NCBI GenBank assembly: GCA_902779675.1
Contig: CACZCK010000002.1
Location: 1-64,000, forward strand
Reading direction: 5' to 3'
DNA from: an uncultured Coriobacteriaceae bacterium
Lineage (GTDB): Bacteria > Actinomycetota > Coriobacteriia > Coriobacteriales > Atopobiaceae
Length of the DNA: 64,000 nucleotides
The translations under genes were made by a program, and so were the position numbers. This document shows positions 61,817 to 64,000 of this stretch, in pieces; the stretch's first letter is position 1, and each line of letters begins with the position of its first letter. The notes under the pieces are model-generated. The model had not been told where the DNA came from. It saw only the letters and a list, made by a program, of their open reading frames with translations, and searched no databases.

Positions 61817-63226
61817 ATGGCAGACAACAAGCAGATCGCAACTGACGTACTCGCTGCGGTCGGTGGCAAGGAAAACGTCAGCAAGGTGATCCATTGCGCG
61901 ACGCGCCTGCGCTTCAACCTCGTGGACGACAATGTGCCCGTGGACGAGGACGTCAAGGCCATCAAGGGTGTCCTGGGCGTCATGAAGCAGGGCGGCATGT
62001 ACCAGGTCATCATCGGGCCGTCCGTGCCCGAGGTGTACGACGAGCTGACCAAGCTCGGTGTCGGTGGCGGCGGCTCCATCGACGAGAACCTCGACGACGC
62101 GCCCGCCAAGTTCGAGTGGACTCCCAAGAACGTGCTCGATGCCGTGCTCAACTACCTCTCCGGCTCGGTTGTTCCTCTGGTCCCTGTCCTGATGACCGCC
62201 GGTCTCTTCAAGACCCTCGGCGCCGTCTTCGGCCCCACGTTCCTCAACCTGGTGCCCGCTGACAGCCCGCTCGTGTTCCTCTGCGACATGATGTACAACG
62301 CCGGCTTCTACTTCATGCCCATCCTTGCCGGCTTCACGGCTTCTCAGAAGCTTGGTGCCAACCCGTACCTCGGTGCGATGCTCGGCGCAGCCCTGCTTGA
62401 GCCGAGCTTTGCGGCCTTCGTGGGTGGCGAGACCGGCCTCTCGTTCTTCGGCGCCCAGGTCCCGATGCCGCTCTTTGGCTATGGCCAGACGCTCATCCCC
62501 ATCCTGCTGTGCATCCCCGTGTTCGCCTTCCTTGAGAAGAGGATCAACGGTGTCATGCCCAACGCCGTACGTACCGTCTTTGGTCCCTTCCTCACCGTCC
62601 TCCTCATGATCCCGCTGGAGCTCTACATCCTGGCTCCTCTGGGCAGCATGCTCGGCAACGGTGTGGCAAGCCTCTTCGAGATCATCGGCAACTCCCCGCT
62701 CGGCTTCCTCGCCATCGCAATCTTTGCTGCTACCTATCCCATGCTCGTCCTCACCGGTATGCACATCGGCATCATGGGCATCGCCATCGCCAACTTCGGC
62801 AACGTCGGCTACGACACCATGTTCCTCATGGCTTCCACGGTTCAGGCCTTCACGGCCTCCGGTGTTGGTCTCGCTGTCGCCCTCAAGATGAAGGACCCCG
62901 AGAACAAGAGCCTGTGCTGGGGCTACTTCCTGACCCAGTTCCTCGGTGGCGTGGGTGAGCCCCTGCTCTACGGCGTGTTCCTGCGCTACAAGCGTCCCTG
63001 GGTCGGCACCCTCTGCGGTGGCGCTGCTGCCGGCCTCTACGCCGCCTTCACCCACCTGACCCTCTACACCATGGCTTCCGGCATCTTCTCGCCTCTCGCC
63101 TTTGCCGGCGGTGACCAGGCCAACTTCATCAACGGCTGCATCGCCATGGCCATCGGCTTCGTCGTCGCCTTCGTGACCACCTGGCTCTTCGGCCTCACCA
63201 AGGAGCAGGCTGAGGGCAAGGAGTAA
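61817..63226 (+). CDS. PTS beta-glucoside-type EIIBC
   Basis: The 469-residue protein has an EIIB domain (residues 1-85) with phosphocysteine C27 in VIHCATRLRF, then an EIIC domain of about ten membrane helices (TAGLFKTLG, GANPYLGAMLGAALLEPSF, LTGMHIG, GGVGEPLLYG). It imports and phosphorylates a sugar of the glucose/beta-glucoside superfamily. The EIIA domain often fused in this family is missing, so a separate EIIA, such as the one at 12237, must serve. AGGGAAGGAAAGGAAC precedes the ATG. AT-rich DNA upstream (61680-61800) holds the promoter; no antiterminator site was recognised. Confidence 0.9.
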   Translation: MADNKQIATDVLAAVGGKENVSKVIHCATRLRFNLVDDNVPVDEDVKAIKGVLGVMKQGGMYQVIIGPSVPEVYDELTKLGVGGGGSIDENLDDAPAKFEWTPKNVLDAVLNYLSGSVVPLVPVLMTAGLFKTLGAVFGPTFLNLVPADSPLVFLCDMMYNAGFYFMPILAGFTASQKLGANPYLGAMLGAALLEPSFAAFVGGETGLSFFGAQVPMPLFGYGQTLIPILLCIPVFAFLEKRINGVMPNAVRTVFGPFLTVLLMIPLELYILAPLGSMLGNGVASLFEIIGNSPLGFLAIAIFAATYPMLVLTGMHIGIMGIAIANFGNVGYDTMFLMASTVQAFTASGVGLAVALKMKDPENKSLCWGYFLTQFLGGVGEPLLYGVFLRYKRPWVGTLCGGAAAGLYAAFTHLTLYTMASGIFSPLAFAGGDQANFINGCIAMAIGFVVAFVTTWLFGLTKEQAEGKE

Positions 63227-63261
63227 GGACTCCTGGCAAGGTAAGACAGCCTTCCTTTCCC

Positions 63262-63296
63262 AGCGCCGCTCTCCCTAGGAGAGCGGCGCTTCTATC
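63262..63296 (+). terminator. Terminator after the EIIBC gene
   Basis: AGCGCCGCTCTCC (63262-63274) pairs perfectly with GGAGAGCGGCGCT (63278-63290), followed by TCTATC. Confidence 0.85.
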
Positions 63297-63305
63297 AAAA
63301 AGACT

Positions 63306-63334
63306 CGACCATTGGGGACGGTTCCTTTTGGTCG
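63306..63334. repeat. Short palindromic intergenic repeat
   Basis: CGACCA (63306-63311) and TGGTCG (63329-63334) flank TTGGGGACGGTTCCTTT. The GGGGACGGTTCC core has the look of dispersed coriobacterial intergenic repeats; no other copy is in this window. Confidence 0.45.
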
Positions 63335-63395
63335 GGTGCTCCGAGAACAGAGACAAAGGCGCAATCACACTTACTAGATGACGAGGAGGATTCAC

Positions 63396-64000
63396 ATGCG
63401 TTACGAAGAGGTCTGCCTGAGCGAAGACGGAAGAACTCGGCTCGACTGCTACCTTCTGGATCCTGAGGTCACGACGGGTGGCTACAAGACCCGTCCTGCG
63501 GTGCTGGTAACGCCGGGGGGAGCGTACCTCAGCCTGGCGCACCGCGAGGACGAGCCGGTTGCGGCACGGTTCCTGGGCTTGGGCTATGACGTCTTTGTCC
63601 TGCGGTACCACGTGTATGTGACAGCGCCACCTACAGATCCGAATGGCCTGCTGCAGGTTGACGACTCGTCGCACTATCCCGTGCAGATCGTGGATGCCAT
63701 GCGTGCCATGGCGTATGTGCGCGATCATGCCAGCGAGTGGGACGTCGATGCGAGCCGCGTATACGCGCTTGGGTTCTCTGCGGGGGCACATGTGGCGGGA
63801 TCGCTCGCGGAGCACTTCGACGATGCGGAGCTGCTTGCGTTGGCCGGCACGATGGCCGAGGCCGCGCGTCCTTCCGGCCTCGTGCTCTGCTACCCCATGG
63901 TTTCGGCTGAGAAGCTCTGCCGAGTGGAGCCTGGTGCCACGCCCGAGCAGGCACGGGGGGCGAGGTTGGTAACCAAGGCAGTCTTTGGCAAGAACGATCC
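63396..64000 (+). CDS. Alpha/beta hydrolase, acetyl-esterase-like (partial)
   Basis: The first 201 residues are present and the rest lies beyond the window. LVTPGGAYLSLAHRED is the oxyanion segment of the acetyl xylan esterase/BD-FAE-like group and GFSAGAHVAGS contains the nucleophile Ser (about residue 128). No signal peptide is visible. ACGAGGAGG precedes the ATG. It follows the EIIBC gene, and a deacetylase for imported decorated sugars would fit, but the transcript probably starts anew after the terminator. Confidence 0.82.
   Translation, partial: MRYEEVCLSEDGRTRLDCYLLDPEVTTGGYKTRPAVLVTPGGAYLSLAHREDEPVAARFLGLGYDVFVLRYHVYVTAPPTDPNGLLQVDDSSHYPVQIVDAMRAMAYVRDHASEWDVDASRVYALGFSAGAHVAGSLAEHFDDAELLALAGTMAEAARPSGLVLCYPMVSAEKLCRVEPGATPEQARGARLVTKAVFGKND

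Overview
This window is high-GC, densely coded chromosomal DNA. The gene set suggests an anaerobic gut or oral actinobacterium of the class Coriobacteriia, probably Olsenella-like (Atopobiaceae). That placement is inferred from base composition and gene content (sugar ABC and PTS systems, glycosidases, PTS-linked regulators, several small families common in Coriobacteriia). No rRNA gene or marker gene is present to prove it. No rRNA, tRNA or CRISPR array was seen. I support 53 intact or edge-truncated protein genes and four gene remnants.

Layout. 1-20,600 holds a GH2 glycosidase, a YfbR-like 5'-nucleotidase, a secreted heptad-repeat protein, threonine aldolase, an overlapping macrodomain/class M sirtuin pair, HAD and alpha/beta hydrolases, an unusual fusion of a PTS EIIB-like domain with a ROK domain, a stand-alone EIIA(Glc), a flavin reductase-like protein, two concanavalin-fold proteins, a GNAT/DUF1848 pair, an AIM24 protein, a membrane-anchored histidine acid phosphatase and an ABC exporter. 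20,600-28,820 is a coherent alpha-glucoside island: GH13 glucosidase, LacI regulator, lipoprotein binding protein, two permeases and an MsmK/UgpC-type ATPase. Four near-identical palindromes of the TGGAAACGTTTCCA type lie before the GH13 and lacI genes. 28,740-31,400 is a decayed junction: an IS1182-type transposase remnant, a 5'-truncated and frameshifted alpha-L-rhamnosidase, and a 3' copy of the ABC exporter found at 18.8-20.6 kb. Next comes a single-chain HTH/HipA-like kinase with lower-GC flanks.

33,250-46,900 contains a YhcH protein, a Tat lipoprotein 5'-nucleotidase, an amidohydrolase, a three-gene membrane/DUF6765 cluster and a TetR regulator whose start abuts a foreign gene fragment. 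It also contains the most novel locus of the window: a small protein with repeated VYGPP motifs overlapping a radical SAM/SPASM gene (40,457-42,030), a likely uncharacterised peptide-modification system. A prolyl-iminopeptidase-like hydrolase, a PQ-loop protein and a heterodimeric ABC exporter pair follow.

47,000-64,000 carries a lipoprotein, a PPM1-type methyltransferase, an ornithine cyclodeaminase-like/aminotransferase pair, a protein tyrosine phosphatase/thymidine kinase pair, a ferredoxin-domain aldo-keto reductase, a beta-helix lipoprotein, IPP isomerase and a HAD phosphatase. It ends with two AraC regulators divergent from an intact GH78 rhamnosidase, a beta-glucoside-type EIIBC, and an esterase cut by the window end. 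Short palindromic repeats recur between genes, including a 124-bp MITE-like element at 46,886-47,009 with a related half-copy at 52,701-52,731.
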